Of a DNA stretch of 6,934 nt, positions 1-6,066 are shown piece by piece. This stretch comes from Pontiella desulfatans (GTDB taxonomy: Bacteria > Verrucomicrobiota > Kiritimatiellia > Kiritimatiellales > Pontiellaceae), in NCBI GenBank assembly GCA_029287275.1, contig JARFRL010000190.1:1-6934 (forward strand), in the 5' to 3' direction. The position numbers were made by a program, and so were the translations under genes. Under the pieces are notes generated by a model. It was not told the origin of the DNA and searched no databases. It saw only the letters and a list, made by a program, of their open reading frames with translations. The first letter of the stretch is position 1; every line of letters begins with the position of its first letter.

Positions 1-825
1 AATTACGACGCGGCCGAGTCCGCCGAACGCAACGAAACGTTCTACGGCATTCCGCCGAATCCCTCCGCGGTGGCGCAGGTGTTCACGCAACTCGAAGGCA
101 TGAAGAAGAAGGACAGCCTGTTCCACATGATCACCAAGGACTACAACGAGGTGAACCTCTGGATTCAGCTGAAGAGCGGCGACAACACCGACATGGTCGC
201 GGTGGTCGAGACGATCGACGCCTGGATGGCCGAAAACCCCGCGCCAACCGAACTGGACGTCGGCTGGGCGGGCCTTACTTATCTGAACGTCGTTTGGCAG
301 GACAAGATGGTCGCGGGCATGATGAACGCGTTGCTCAGCTCGTTCGTGGTCGTGCTGATCATGATGATGGTGTTGTTCCGCTCCGTGCTGTTCGGCCTGC
401 TCGCGATGATTCCGCTGACCGTGACGATCACTTTCATTTACGGCCTCATCGGGTGGGTCGGCAAGGATTACGACATGCCCGTCGCGGTGCTCTCGTCGCT
501 GACGCTCGGATTGAGCGTCGACTTCGCGATCCACTTCCTCGAACGCTCCCGCGAGTTGACGAAAAAGTTCGGAAGCTGGAAGGACGCGATCTGGCACATG
601 TTCCAGGAACCGGCCATGGCGATCAGCCGCAACGCGATCATTATTTCGATCGGTTTCACGCCGCTGTTGTTCGCGCCGTTGGTGCCGTACAAGACGGTGG
701 GCTTCTTCCTCGCGACCATCATGGCCGTGTCGTGGATCGCCACCCTCTTCATCCTCGCGGCGCTCATCACCGGCCTGCGGAAATGGTTGTTTAAGAATAA
801 CGACGCCACGGACAAACACGGATAA
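1..825 (+). CDS. MMPL/RND-family inner-membrane transporter, C-terminal part
   Basis: The frame is open from the first base (Asn-Tyr-Asp-Ala...) to TAA at 823-825, giving 274 residues; the N-terminal part lies outside the window. Residues 1-100 look like the end of the second periplasmic domain. They are followed by five hydrophobic segments at about 104-126, 130-152, 160-180, 212-227 and 232-257, matching TM8-TM12 of the RND fold. The fourth-from-last segment carries GLSVDFAIHF (Asp at about 174), the place where MMPL/HpnN-type transporters keep an acidic residue for proton coupling. RND pumps of this class move lipids or hydrophobic compounds out of the inner membrane, driven by the proton gradient. 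The substrate cannot be read from the sequence. It leads a co-directional set with a LolA-like protein and an outer-membrane barrel, which supports envelope lipid transport. The last residues (about ATDKHG) and the stop codon lie in an intergenic-type repeat, so the tail is probably not conserved. Confidence 0.9.
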   Translation, partial: NYDAAESAERNETFYGIPPNPSAVAQVFTQLEGMKKKDSLFHMITKDYNEVNLWIQLKSGDNTDMVAVVETIDAWMAENPAPTELDVGWAGLTYLNVVWQDKMVAGMMNALLSSFVVVLIMMMVLFRSVLFGLLAMIPLTVTITFIYGLIGWVGKDYDMPVAVLSSLTLGLSVDFAIHFLERSRELTKKFGSWKDAIWHMFQEPAMAISRNAIIISIGFTPLLFAPLVPYKTVGFFLATIMAVSWIATLFILAALITGLRKWLFKNNDATDKHG

Positions 826-865
826 ACACCGATTTCCTTCCGTGTTGATCAGTGTTGATCCGTGG
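806..865. repeat. Imperfect inverted repeat built of 10-bp CACGGAT-type units
   Basis: The left arm (806-833) is made of units CACGGACAAA, CACGGATAAA and a partial CACCGAT, spaced exactly 10 bp. The right arm (838-865) holds GTGTTGATCA and GTGTTGATCC, also 10 bp apart, on the opposite strand. Aligning the left arm with the reverse complement of the right arm gives 22 identities in 28 positions across a 4-base centre, so a long hairpin is possible in RNA or single-stranded DNA. The transporter's stop codon (823-825) lies in the left arm. A potential GTG start at 862 lies in the right arm and is probably not used. No T-run follows, so a classical intrinsic terminator is not supported. From memory, CACGGAT/AAA repeats are dispersed between genes in Verrucomicrobiota-like genomes; copy number here is unknown. 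Confidence 0.8.
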
Positions 866-874
866 CTAAATATT

Positions 875-879
875 GGAGA
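875..879 (+). promoter_or_regulatory. Ribosome-binding site of the LolA-like gene
   Basis: GGAGA lies 6 bases before the ATG at 886 but directly against the in-frame ATG at 880 and downstream of the GTG at 862. Spacing therefore selects 886 as the start. Confidence 0.6.
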
Positions 880-885
880 ATGAAA

Positions 886-1665
886 ATGAAAAGATTAATC
901 ACAACGATAATGATGTTGGGCGCGGCTGGCGCGTTCGCGGAGATGAGCGTGGAAGAAATCGTGAACAAGGCGAATCAGGCCGCGTACTACGCCGGCCAGG
1001 ACGGCAGCGCGGAGGTGGAGATGAAGATCGTCGACCCGTCCGGCTCCGAGCGCGTCCGCGCGTTCACCTTGCTGCGCATGAACACCGAGAACGGCGCGCA
1101 GAAGTTCTACGTCTATTTCAAGAAACCCGCGGACCTCTACAAACAGGTCTTTCTCGTTTGGAAGGAAGTGGAGCCCGGCAAGGAAGACAGCCGTTGGATG
1201 TGGCTGCCCGCGCTCAACCTGAAGCGCTCCATCGCGCCGGGCGACAAACGCACCTCGTTCGTGGGTTCCGACTTCGTCTACGAAGATGTTTCCGGGCGCG
1301 GTCTGAAGGAGGACCGGCACGAGCTGATCGAGACGACCGACACGCAATACGTCGTCAAGAACACGCCGGTCGATCCGGGGAGCGTCGAGTTCTCGTATTA
1401 CACCGTGCGGATCGACCAAGACACGTTCCTGCCGCGCAGGGCCGAGTACTTCGACAAAAACGGAAAACATTATCGGACCGTCGAGGGCACCAAAGTGGAA
1501 ACGATTCAAGGCTTCCCGACCGTCACGGAATCGGTGGTGAAGGACCTGAACTCCGGCGGCTCCACCATCAACACCTTCACGAACGTGAAGTACGACATCG
1601 GCCTGAAAGAAAACATCTTCACCGAACGCTTCCTGCGCCGCCCCCCGCGCGAAGTAACGCGCTGA
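886..1665 (+). CDS. Periplasmic LolA-like protein (outer membrane lipoprotein-sorting protein family)
   Basis: 259 residues. The start at ATG 886 is preferred because of GGAGA at 875-879 and because it gives a clean signal peptide: Lys-Arg, a hydrophobic stretch, and a likely cut after Ala18 (AFA|EM). ATG 880 and GTG 862 are in frame but badly spaced, and 862 lies inside a repeat. The mature protein reads as the beta-rich LolA-like fold of the family usually annotated 'outer membrane lipoprotein-sorting protein'. Typical features are W-M-W-L-P at about 104-108, the basic stretch LKRSIAPGDKR, and FVGSDFVYEDV at about 125-135. Family members are often encoded beside MMPL/RND transporters, as here. 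The plausible role is to carry a lipid or hydrophobic cargo across the periplasm between the transporter and the barrel protein. It is not the housekeeping LolA, so lipoprotein sorting should not be assumed. It lacks a lipobox. It starts 60 bases after the transporter gene and probably shares its transcript. Confidence 0.85.
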   Translation: MKRLITTIMMLGAAGAFAEMSVEEIVNKANQAAYYAGQDGSAEVEMKIVDPSGSERVRAFTLLRMNTENGAQKFYVYFKKPADLYKQVFLVWKEVEPGKEDSRWMWLPALNLKRSIAPGDKRTSFVGSDFVYEDVSGRGLKEDRHELIETTDTQYVVKNTPVDPGSVEFSYYTVRIDQDTFLPRRAEYFDKNGKHYRTVEGTKVETIQGFPTVTESVVKDLNSGGSTINTFTNVKYDIGLKENIFTERFLRRPPREVTR

Positions 1666-1671
1666 TATTTT

Positions 1672-1756
1672 TGAACCACGAAGATTGGAAGAACACGAAG
1701 AAAGGACCTGTTATGAATATTACAGTTCAGACCGTCACGAAAACTTCGTGTTCTTC
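1672..1756. repeat. CACGAAG-type repeat with a perfect 13-bp inverted copy around a gene start
   Basis: TTGAACCACGAAG begins at 1671, with CACGAAG at 1677-1683 and again at 1694-1700. GAAGAACACGAAG (1688-1700) is matched exactly in reverse complement by CTTCGTGTTCTTC (1744-1756), 43 bases downstream. The ATG of the next gene (1713) and its ribosome-binding site AAGGA (1702-1706, 6 bases before the ATG) both lie between the arms, and the AAGGA continues the repeat text. The right arm codes for residues 11-15 of the next protein. Pairing of the arms in mRNA would put the translation start in the loop. This repeat type, seen from memory in the same group of genomes as the CACGGAT type, differs in sequence from the element at 806-865. 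Confidence 0.7.
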
Positions 1757-3023
1757 AGCGAAGCGGGTGGTTAACGTTCTGCTCCTGAGCCTTCTTCCTC
1801 TTTCAAGTTTCGCGCTGGACACCGAGCTCCACGGCTTCGTCGACGGCCGGGTCGGGACGCGGACCCGGAACGATCCGTATGAAGATCAACGGAGCCTGAC
1901 CGAGCTGCGGGCGCAGCTCGATTCGCTGACCTATTTCGACGCGTCCGAGCTTCAGTTCCGCGCCGACTTCCTCTACGACGATCTGGAGGACGATCTCGAG
2001 AAGATCGATCTTCAGACGGGCGACGGCTTCATCGATCTGCGCGAGCTGAACCTGCTTTTCTCGCCGCTGAGCTCGATGGACGTCAAGGTGGGCCGGCAGA
2101 TTCTCACCTGGGGCACGGGCGACCTGCTGTTCATCAACGATCTGTTTCCCAAGGACTGGAACTCGTTTCTGCTGGGCCGCGACGAGGAATATCTCAAGGC
2201 GCCCTCGGACGCCATCTACGCGAGCTGGTTCCCGAGCGTCGGCAGCTTCGACCTCGCGTACATGCCGCGCATGGACGCGGACCGCTACATCGACGGAACG
2301 CGCGTCTCCTATTGGAACCCCGCGCGACAAAGCATCGCGGGACAAAACGCGGTCATCGACGCGGAGCAACGCGACGAACTCTTTCAGGACCACGAGATCT
2401 CGGCGCGGTTCTACCGCCCGATCCTGAGCTACGAGGGCGCGCTATACGCCTACCACGGCTTCTGGAAAAGTCCGGAAGGGTACGATCCCGCGCTCATGAA
2501 GAACTATTTCCCGGGGCTGAACAGCTACGGAGCGAGCGTCCAAGGCGCGCTTGGCTCGGGGCTCGTGAACGCCGAGGCGGGCTATTACGACTCGCGCGAG
2601 GACCGCGCCGGAACGAATCCTTTCGTCCCCAACTCGCAGGCGCGCTTTCTCGCGGGCTACGAACGCGAGGCCGCGAAAAACCTCATGGCCGGCGTTCAGT
2701 ACTACGTCGAGTGGATGATGGATCACGACGATTATCTCGCGGGACTTCCGACGACCGACACCGCGCGCGACGAGTTTCGCCACGTGCTGACGTTGCGGCT
2801 CACTTGGATGCTGATGAACCAAAATCTGATTCTCGGACTGTTCACGTTCTACTCGCCATCCGACAACGACGCCTACCTGCGCCCCGCGGCGACGTACAAG
2901 TTCACCGACCATTGGAGCGCGACCGTCAACGGCAACTGGTTCATCGGCGAAAACGACCACACGTTCTTTGGTCAATTTCGTTACAACAGCAACGTCAACC
3001 TCGCGATTCGCTATAGCTTTTAG
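1713..3023 (+). CDS. Outer-membrane beta-barrel protein, DUF1302/porin-like
   Basis: 436 residues, with ATG 1713 placed 6 bases after AAGGA. The signal peptide has an unusually long polar n-region (residues 1-16), then Lys17-Arg18, a leucine-rich core and a likely cut at SFA|LD after residue 34. The mature part shows alternating short strands rich in aromatic and polar residues, and it ends in IRYSF. A C-terminal Phe is the usual signal for BAM-dependent outer-membrane insertion. The block at about 125-150 (VKVGRQ...WGTGD...DLFPKDW) resembles the GRQ-WG-P-D signature of DUF1302-type barrels, although those are generally longer. DUF1302-type proteins are known beside LolA-like and MMPL/RND proteins, which fits this operon. 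The likely job is an outer-membrane channel or docking site for the cargo of the two upstream products; the substrate is unknown. Other barrel families (carbohydrate porin, Wzi-like) are possible. It begins 47 bases after the LolA-like gene, and no terminator hairpin is visible after its stop. Confidence 0.75.
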   Translation: MNITVQTVTKTSCSSAKRVVNVLLLSLLPLSSFALDTELHGFVDGRVGTRTRNDPYEDQRSLTELRAQLDSLTYFDASELQFRADFLYDDLEDDLEKIDLQTGDGFIDLRELNLLFSPLSSMDVKVGRQILTWGTGDLLFINDLFPKDWNSFLLGRDEEYLKAPSDAIYASWFPSVGSFDLAYMPRMDADRYIDGTRVSYWNPARQSIAGQNAVIDAEQRDELFQDHEISARFYRPILSYEGALYAYHGFWKSPEGYDPALMKNYFPGLNSYGASVQGALGSGLVNAEAGYYDSREDRAGTNPFVPNSQARFLAGYEREAAKNLMAGVQYYVEWMMDHDDYLAGLPTTDTARDEFRHVLTLRLTWMLMNQNLILGLFTFYSPSDNDAYLRPAATYKFTDHWSATVNGNWFIGENDHTFFGQFRYNSNVNLAIRYSF

Positions 3024-3061
3024 CTCATGACTTGGTTCTTATTTTCTTGTTCGTTTCTAAT

Positions 3062-3073
3062 TTACCATGGTAA
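3062..3073. promoter_or_regulatory. 12-bp perfect palindrome, possible operator
   Basis: TTACCATGGTAA reads the same on both strands and sits about 40 bases before the start of the cysteine-rich gene, in the AT-rich spacer. A dimeric regulator could bind here, but one 12-bp palindrome can arise by chance. Confidence 0.3.
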
Positions 3074-3100
3074 CATCAGGTGTTAGTTAAGATCCTTTTT

Positions 3101-3104
3101 GGAG
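3101..3104 (+). promoter_or_regulatory. Ribosome-binding site of the cysteine-rich gene
   Basis: GGAG lies 7 bases before ATG 3112. The in-frame GTG at 3106 is only one base from it, so ATG 3112 is the better start. Confidence 0.55.
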
Positions 3105-3111
3105 CGTGTTC

Positions 3112-3459
3112 ATGGATACCAAGATCTCATGCCCTTTGTTCAATGAGCGCGGTCGGTTATGCATGGATGTGCTGCCCTTCGTTCCTCAAGGGTTCCAAAC
3201 CCTGCAGTTCTGCCTGACGTCGCAATACGCCCAATGCCCCTTCTTCAAATACGTCAACAACCCGACCATTTATTGTGAATATTTCAAGAACTGCTCGATT
3301 TGCGAGCGGTTCGTCAAAACCGAGTTCGAAGCTTTCGTGGAACTGGCCGAAACGTGGTGCTTGAGTCATTTTCGGCAATGCGCCCGCCGAGAAAAAAGAA
3401 ACCGCGGAGAAATCCCACCGCCAAACCTGCTTCCTTCAGGCGACGCGCTCTCCGAATAG
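3112..3459 (+). CDS. Small cysteine-rich protein of unknown function
   Basis: 115 residues from ATG 3112, which has GGAG 7 bases upstream. I do not recognise a named family. Nine cysteines stand at residues 7, 17, 34, 42, 55, 61, 64, 83 and 90. There is no signal peptide, lipobox or membrane segment, so it is probably cytoplasmic. Three stretches share the plan aromatic-Cys-x(2-4)-aromatic-x2-Cys: FCLTSQYAQC (33-42), YCEYFKNC (54-61) and WCLSHFRQC (82-90). They may be degenerate copies of one metal-binding unit; C61-x2-C64 adds a knuckle-like pair. Zinc or iron-sulfur binding is inference. The tail after about residue 91 is basic and then Pro-rich, so probably disordered. It follows the barrel gene after 88 AT-rich bases and ends 24 bases from the convergent PLD gene, so it is probably its own unit. 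Confidence is high for coding, low for function. Confidence 0.75.
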   Translation: MDTKISCPLFNERGRLCMDVLPFVPQGFQTLQFCLTSQYAQCPFFKYVNNPTIYCEYFKNCSICERFVKTEFEAFVELAETWCLSHFRQCARREKRNRGEIPPPNLLPSGDALSE

Positions 3460-3483
3460 TCGCCGCGGACTTTTCGTTCGCGC

Positions 3484-5031
3484 CTAAAGCTGACTCTCCA
3501 CCGGAAGCAGACGCCAGAAAAAGTCGGAACAGCGTTGCCCGAAGCCGCGCGCGGGCTGGTTTTTCCTCACGCCCTCGCTGGAGGTCCACCGCAACTTCCC
3601 TTTTTCATTCAACGTCACTTGCCAGGCGTTCTCCGGCGCGATCATCCAGTCGAAATCATCGCGCATTTGTTTCGCCAGATCCGGCGAGTCGATGATCATC
3701 ATGTGCTCCGTGTTGATCTTGATCGAGCGCGGATCCACGTTCAAGGAGCCCAGCAACACCCATTGTTCATCCAAAACGAACCCCTTGGTGTGCAGGGATA
3801 TAAACTTGGATACGACCGGGTCCGTGTCGCTCGTGGCGCGCAGCTCCGCGGAGGGTTGCCCGCGGAACTCATACAACTCCGCGCCCGCGTTGAGCAGTTT
3901 CTTCCGGTATTTCTTGTAGTGGCTATGCGCCATGGTGTGATTGTTCGCCGCCATCGACGGCACCAACAAGCGAACCGTTCGACCCTCGTCCTTCACCGAA
4001 CGCCGTATGCTTTCGATCTGGTCCTTGGTCGGGATCATGTAGGGCGTAATGACGCGCGAGACCATTTGAACGTCGGGCGCCACGGCGTCGATCTTATCCA
4101 CGAGCCGCGTCTCCTCGTCGCCATCGATTTCCGGCGTGTCCCGCAAACAGCGCGCCGTTCCAAACACCATCCGGGACGAAAGACTCTCGAACTCCTCGGA
4201 CCAATCAACCGGGTCCACGGGTATCGTGGTTTGACTCAACAGGACGCGATCCCTCGCGACTTCCTCTTTGAAGCGCGCCCCGAGCTTCGCCATCTCTTTT
4301 TCGGAAAGCTCCTTGTACATCGCTTCCCCGGGATACGCGACGGTCGAGTTCCAATACTCGTCGAAGTCCTCGGCCATCTCCGCGATGACCGCTCCCGTTA
4401 GAATCATGTCCAGGTCGCGATTGTTGTAGTTCTCGCTGAGCCCGAAATATGGATTGCCGATGTTGCGTCCGCCAATGATCCCCCACCGGCCATCCACGAT
4501 CAGTTGTTTGTTGTGCATGCGCCGGTTCAGCTTTTTGAACTGCGTGCTCATTTGAAAGGCCCGGCCCAGCATCCCCTTGCGCACGCGGCCCGGATTGAAG
4601 CGCCGCACGCTGACGTTCGGGCTTCGGGCGACGATCGCCGTGCCGCGGTCCGACCAATCCTTCGGCATGTCGTCGAGCAACAGACGGACCTTCACGCCGC
4701 GCTCCGCGGCCGCGCCGATACGGCTGAGCAGCAAGCGCCCCGACTCGTCGTTCGTCCAGATGAACACCTGCAGATCGACGCTGCTCGTCGCGGAATCAAT
4801 CAGCGCCAACCGCCAGCGCAGCGCCTCGTCGTTTTCCGGAATCAGCATGAAGGCCGTTTCCTCCGCGGACGCGGCCTTCAAGACCGCGTCGCTGGCCGTC
4901 ACCAACAGGCCCTCCGTCGCCGGCGCCAGGCTATGGGAAACCGGCTTGTCGGGACTCTCCGGAATGTGCGCGCACCCCGCGAGCAACAGCACCGCCATCA
5001 GCGGCGACCAAATCCAGCTTTTCGTCTTCAT
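3484..5031 (-). CDS. Phospholipase D-family lipoprotein, ClsC/YmdC-like
   Basis: 515 residues. ATG at 5031 (minus strand) is chosen because GGGGAG lies just upstream and because it yields a lipoprotein signal, MKTKSWIW... with lipobox L17-A18-G19-C20. The frame stays open to 5232, but the extra 67 residues look random. Two complete HKD motifs are present: H173-N-K175...D180 followed by GGRNIGNPYFG, and H414-T-K416...D421 followed by GSLNVDPRS. This two-motif plan with NIGN and N-x-DPRS is typical of ClsC-type cardiolipin synthases and related PLD proteins, which form covalent phosphatidyl-histidine intermediates. Likely reactions are phosphatidyl transfer (cardiolipin synthesis) or phospholipid hydrolysis; the sequence does not decide between them. 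Ala at +2 after the lipidated Cys gives no inner-membrane retention signal, so sorting to the outer membrane is likely. It is transcribed convergently to the cysteine-rich gene and divergently from the solute-binding lipoprotein gene. Confidence 0.9.
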   Translation of the reverse strand: MKTKSWIWSPLMAVLLLAGCAHIPESPDKPVSHSLAPATEGLLVTASDAVLKAASAEETAFMLIPENDEALRWRLALIDSATSSVDLQVFIWTNDESGRLLLSRIGAAAERGVKVRLLLDDMPKDWSDRGTAIVARSPNVSVRRFNPGRVRKGMLGRAFQMSTQFKKLNRRMHNKQLIVDGRWGIIGGRNIGNPYFGLSENYNNRDLDMILTGAVIAEMAEDFDEYWNSTVAYPGEAMYKELSEKEMAKLGARFKEEVARDRVLLSQTTIPVDPVDWSEEFESLSSRMVFGTARCLRDTPEIDGDEETRLVDKIDAVAPDVQMVSRVITPYMIPTKDQIESIRRSVKDEGRTVRLLVPSMAANNHTMAHSHYKKYRKKLLNAGAELYEFRGQPSAELRATSDTDPVVSKFISLHTKGFVLDEQWVLLGSLNVDPRSIKINTEHMMIIDSPDLAKQMRDDFDWMIAPENAWQVTLNEKGKLRWTSSEGVRKNQPARGFGQRCSDFFWRLLPVESQL

Positions 5032-5037
5032 GGTTCT

Positions 5038-5043
5038 CTCCCC
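5038..5043 (-). promoter_or_regulatory. Ribosome-binding site of the PLD lipoprotein gene
   Basis: On the minus strand this reads GGGGAG, 6 bases before ATG at 5031. It settles the start at the lipoprotein signal peptide rather than at the far end of the open frame. Confidence 0.6.
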
Positions 5044-5125
5044 TCTCCACGGCGTTTTTCCTTGAGAAACGGATGCGCGGAGAAGCCCGAATGGTAAAGA
5101 AAACGCGCGTGCTCCCGCAAGTACC

Positions 5126-5138
5126 GTTCGCGACGAAC
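5126..5138. promoter_or_regulatory. Short inverted repeat, possible shared operator
   Basis: GTTCG-CGA-CGAAC has two 5-bp arms around a 3-base centre, roughly midway between two divergent starts, where a shared regulator could bind. Such short GC-rich repeats are common by chance. Confidence 0.2.
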
Positions 5139-5181
5139 CCCGGGCCGCCGCGCGCTCATCCAACGTATTCCAAGCGGGCGC

Positions 5182-5210
5182 TTGCATACGCGGCCGCGGC
5201 TTGAAATACT
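5182..5210 (+). promoter_or_regulatory. Weak candidate sigma-70-type promoter
   Basis: TTGCAT (5182-5187) and AATACT (5205-5210) are separated by 17 bases and agree with the consensus at 3 and 4 of 6 positions. Transcription would begin near 5217, leaving a short leader with GGAGG at 5224-5228. Confidence 0.3.
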
Positions 5211-5234
5211 CTTGCGAAATTCCGGAGGTCACTC

Positions 5235-5999
5235 ATGAAGCGCTTTGTATTTCTGTTATCCGTCGCCGCGTTGCTCGCGGGCTGCCAAACCACCAAAACG
5301 GTCGAACCCGATTCTTCCATCCTGCGCGTCGGCGTATCGCCGCGGTCGCGGCCGATGATCTTCGAGCAAAACGGCCAGATCATGGGCATCGAGGCCGACT
5401 TCGCCAAACAGCTGGGCAAGGCGCTCAACCGCGAGGTCGTCTTCATCACGGTTCCGTGGGAGAAGCAGATCGACCTCCTTGAAGACAATCGGACGGACAT
5501 CATCATGTCGAACATGTCCATCACCGGCCCGCGGAGCATCCGCGTCAACTTCACGCGGCCCTACCTTCAGTCCGGACTGAGCGGGCTGTTCCGCCGCGGC
5601 CAGCACGATCCGTCCGGCTTGATCGGCAGCACGATCGTCAATCAGACGCGGAACATCGGTTTCGTGAAAGACACCACCGGCGAGTTTTACAGCCGGCAGC
5701 GCTTCACCCGCGCCAAACTCAGCGCGTTCAACGACACCCCCTCCGCGGTCGCCGCGCTGAAAAGCGGAAGGATCGACATGTTCGTGCACGACGCGCCGGT
5801 GGTCTGGTGGCAGTCCGCGGTCGACGAGCGCGAGCTGATCGCGTTCAACGAGTTGCTCAACATCGAGCCGGTGGCGTGGGCGATCGGCCGCCACAACGCG
5901 GCGTTGATGGACGAGGTCAACGCGCTGTTGACCCAATGGGACCGCGATGGAACCAGCGCGAAGATCATCAAGAACTGGATTCCAATGTTTAACAATTAA
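5235..5999 (+). CDS. Solute-binding lipoprotein, amino-acid-binding family (SBP_bac_3)
   Basis: 254 residues. ATG 5235 has a strong GGAGG at 5224-5228, 6 bases upstream. A lipoprotein signal is clear: Lys2-Arg3, hydrophobic core, lipobox L14-A15-G16-C17. The rest matches family 3 periplasmic binding proteins: LRVGVSPRSRPMIF at 30-43, GIEADFAKQLG at 51-61, the DNRTDIIMSNMSIT segment at 84-97, then Arg100 and FTRPY at 106-110. In this family the Arg after the Thr of this segment normally holds the alpha-carboxylate of an amino acid. The second-lobe hinge and ALKSGRIDMFVHD (174-186) are also present. Length is normal for a one-domain binding protein, with no lytic transglycosylase (MltF) or sensor-kinase domain attached. 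No ABC permease or ATPase gene adjoins it, so it may serve a transporter encoded elsewhere or act as a sensor. The ligand is probably an amino acid or similar small polar solute, but this is not proven. Confidence 0.9.
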   Translation: MKRFVFLLSVAALLAGCQTTKTVEPDSSILRVGVSPRSRPMIFEQNGQIMGIEADFAKQLGKALNREVVFITVPWEKQIDLLEDNRTDIIMSNMSITGPRSIRVNFTRPYLQSGLSGLFRRGQHDPSGLIGSTIVNQTRNIGFVKDTTGEFYSRQRFTRAKLSAFNDTPSAVAALKSGRIDMFVHDAPVVWWQSAVDERELIAFNELLNIEPVAWAIGRHNAALMDEVNALLTQWDRDGTSAKIIKNWIPMFNN

Positions 6000-6066
6000 A
6001 CCGCGGGGAAGCGTTGAGCGGCCGCGTGGGAAACCCCCGCGCGATCAGCCCATCGGTTTGTCGCCG
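6000..6066. terminator. GC-rich hairpin potential between convergent genes
   Basis: CGCGGGG (6002-6008) pairs exactly with CCCCGCG (6035-6041). A competing tighter hairpin joins 6023-6030 to 6034-6041 over a 3-base AAA loop with one mismatch. Both lie between the convergent ends of the binding-protein and kinase genes. No T-run follows on either strand, so it is only a weak terminator candidate. Confidence 0.25.

Larger units (their letters stand above)
3024..3111. other. AT-richer intergenic spacer with candidate operator
   Basis: This 88-base stretch is clearly richer in A and T than the surrounding coding DNA and has T-runs at about 3035-3057 and 3096-3100. It probably holds the promoter of the cysteine-rich gene downstream, but I found no convincing pair of -35 and -10 boxes. 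It also lacks a terminator-type hairpin for the upstream operon. Confidence 0.4.
5032..5234. other. Divergent intergenic region between two lipoprotein genes
   Basis: These 203 bases separate the starts of the PLD gene (leftward) and the solute-binding protein gene (rightward), and must hold the promoters of both. The minus frame is open throughout, but its translation shows no domain and no conserved-looking sequence. A weak promoter and a short inverted repeat are listed separately. No clear promoter is visible for the leftward gene. Confidence 0.5.

Noticed and set aside
806..865. CRISPR-like array
   Set aside because: The units are only 10 bp, adjoin without unique spacers, and are arranged as an inverted pair.
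862..885. GTG 862 or ATG 880 as start of the LolA-like gene
   Set aside because: GTG 862 lies in the repeat and ahead of the ribosome-binding site; ATG 880 directly abuts GGAGA. ATG 886 has proper spacing.
873..1712. Open plus-strand frame running from 873 into the barrel gene as one 716-residue protein
   Set aside because: The part before 1713 is an Arg-rich shadow of the LolA-like gene in another frame; the real protein starts with a signal peptide at 1713.
3460..3483. Terminator between the convergent cysteine-rich and PLD genes
   Set aside because: The 24-base gap has no stable stem followed by a T-run.
3708..3718. Further copy of the CCGTGTTGATC repeat core inside the PLD gene
   Set aside because: An 11-base match coding for conserved protein sequence (about INTEH), with no neighbouring units; most likely coincidence.
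3535..4401. Long plus-strand open frame opposite the PLD gene
   Set aside because: His/Arg-rich shadow translation typical of GC-rich DNA; the minus strand carries two intact HKD motifs.
5032..5232. N-terminal extension of the PLD protein by 67 residues in an open minus-strand frame
   Set aside because: A good ribosome-binding site and a textbook lipoprotein signal start at 5031; the extension is Arg/Ala-rich with no recognisable sequence and would bury the signal peptide.
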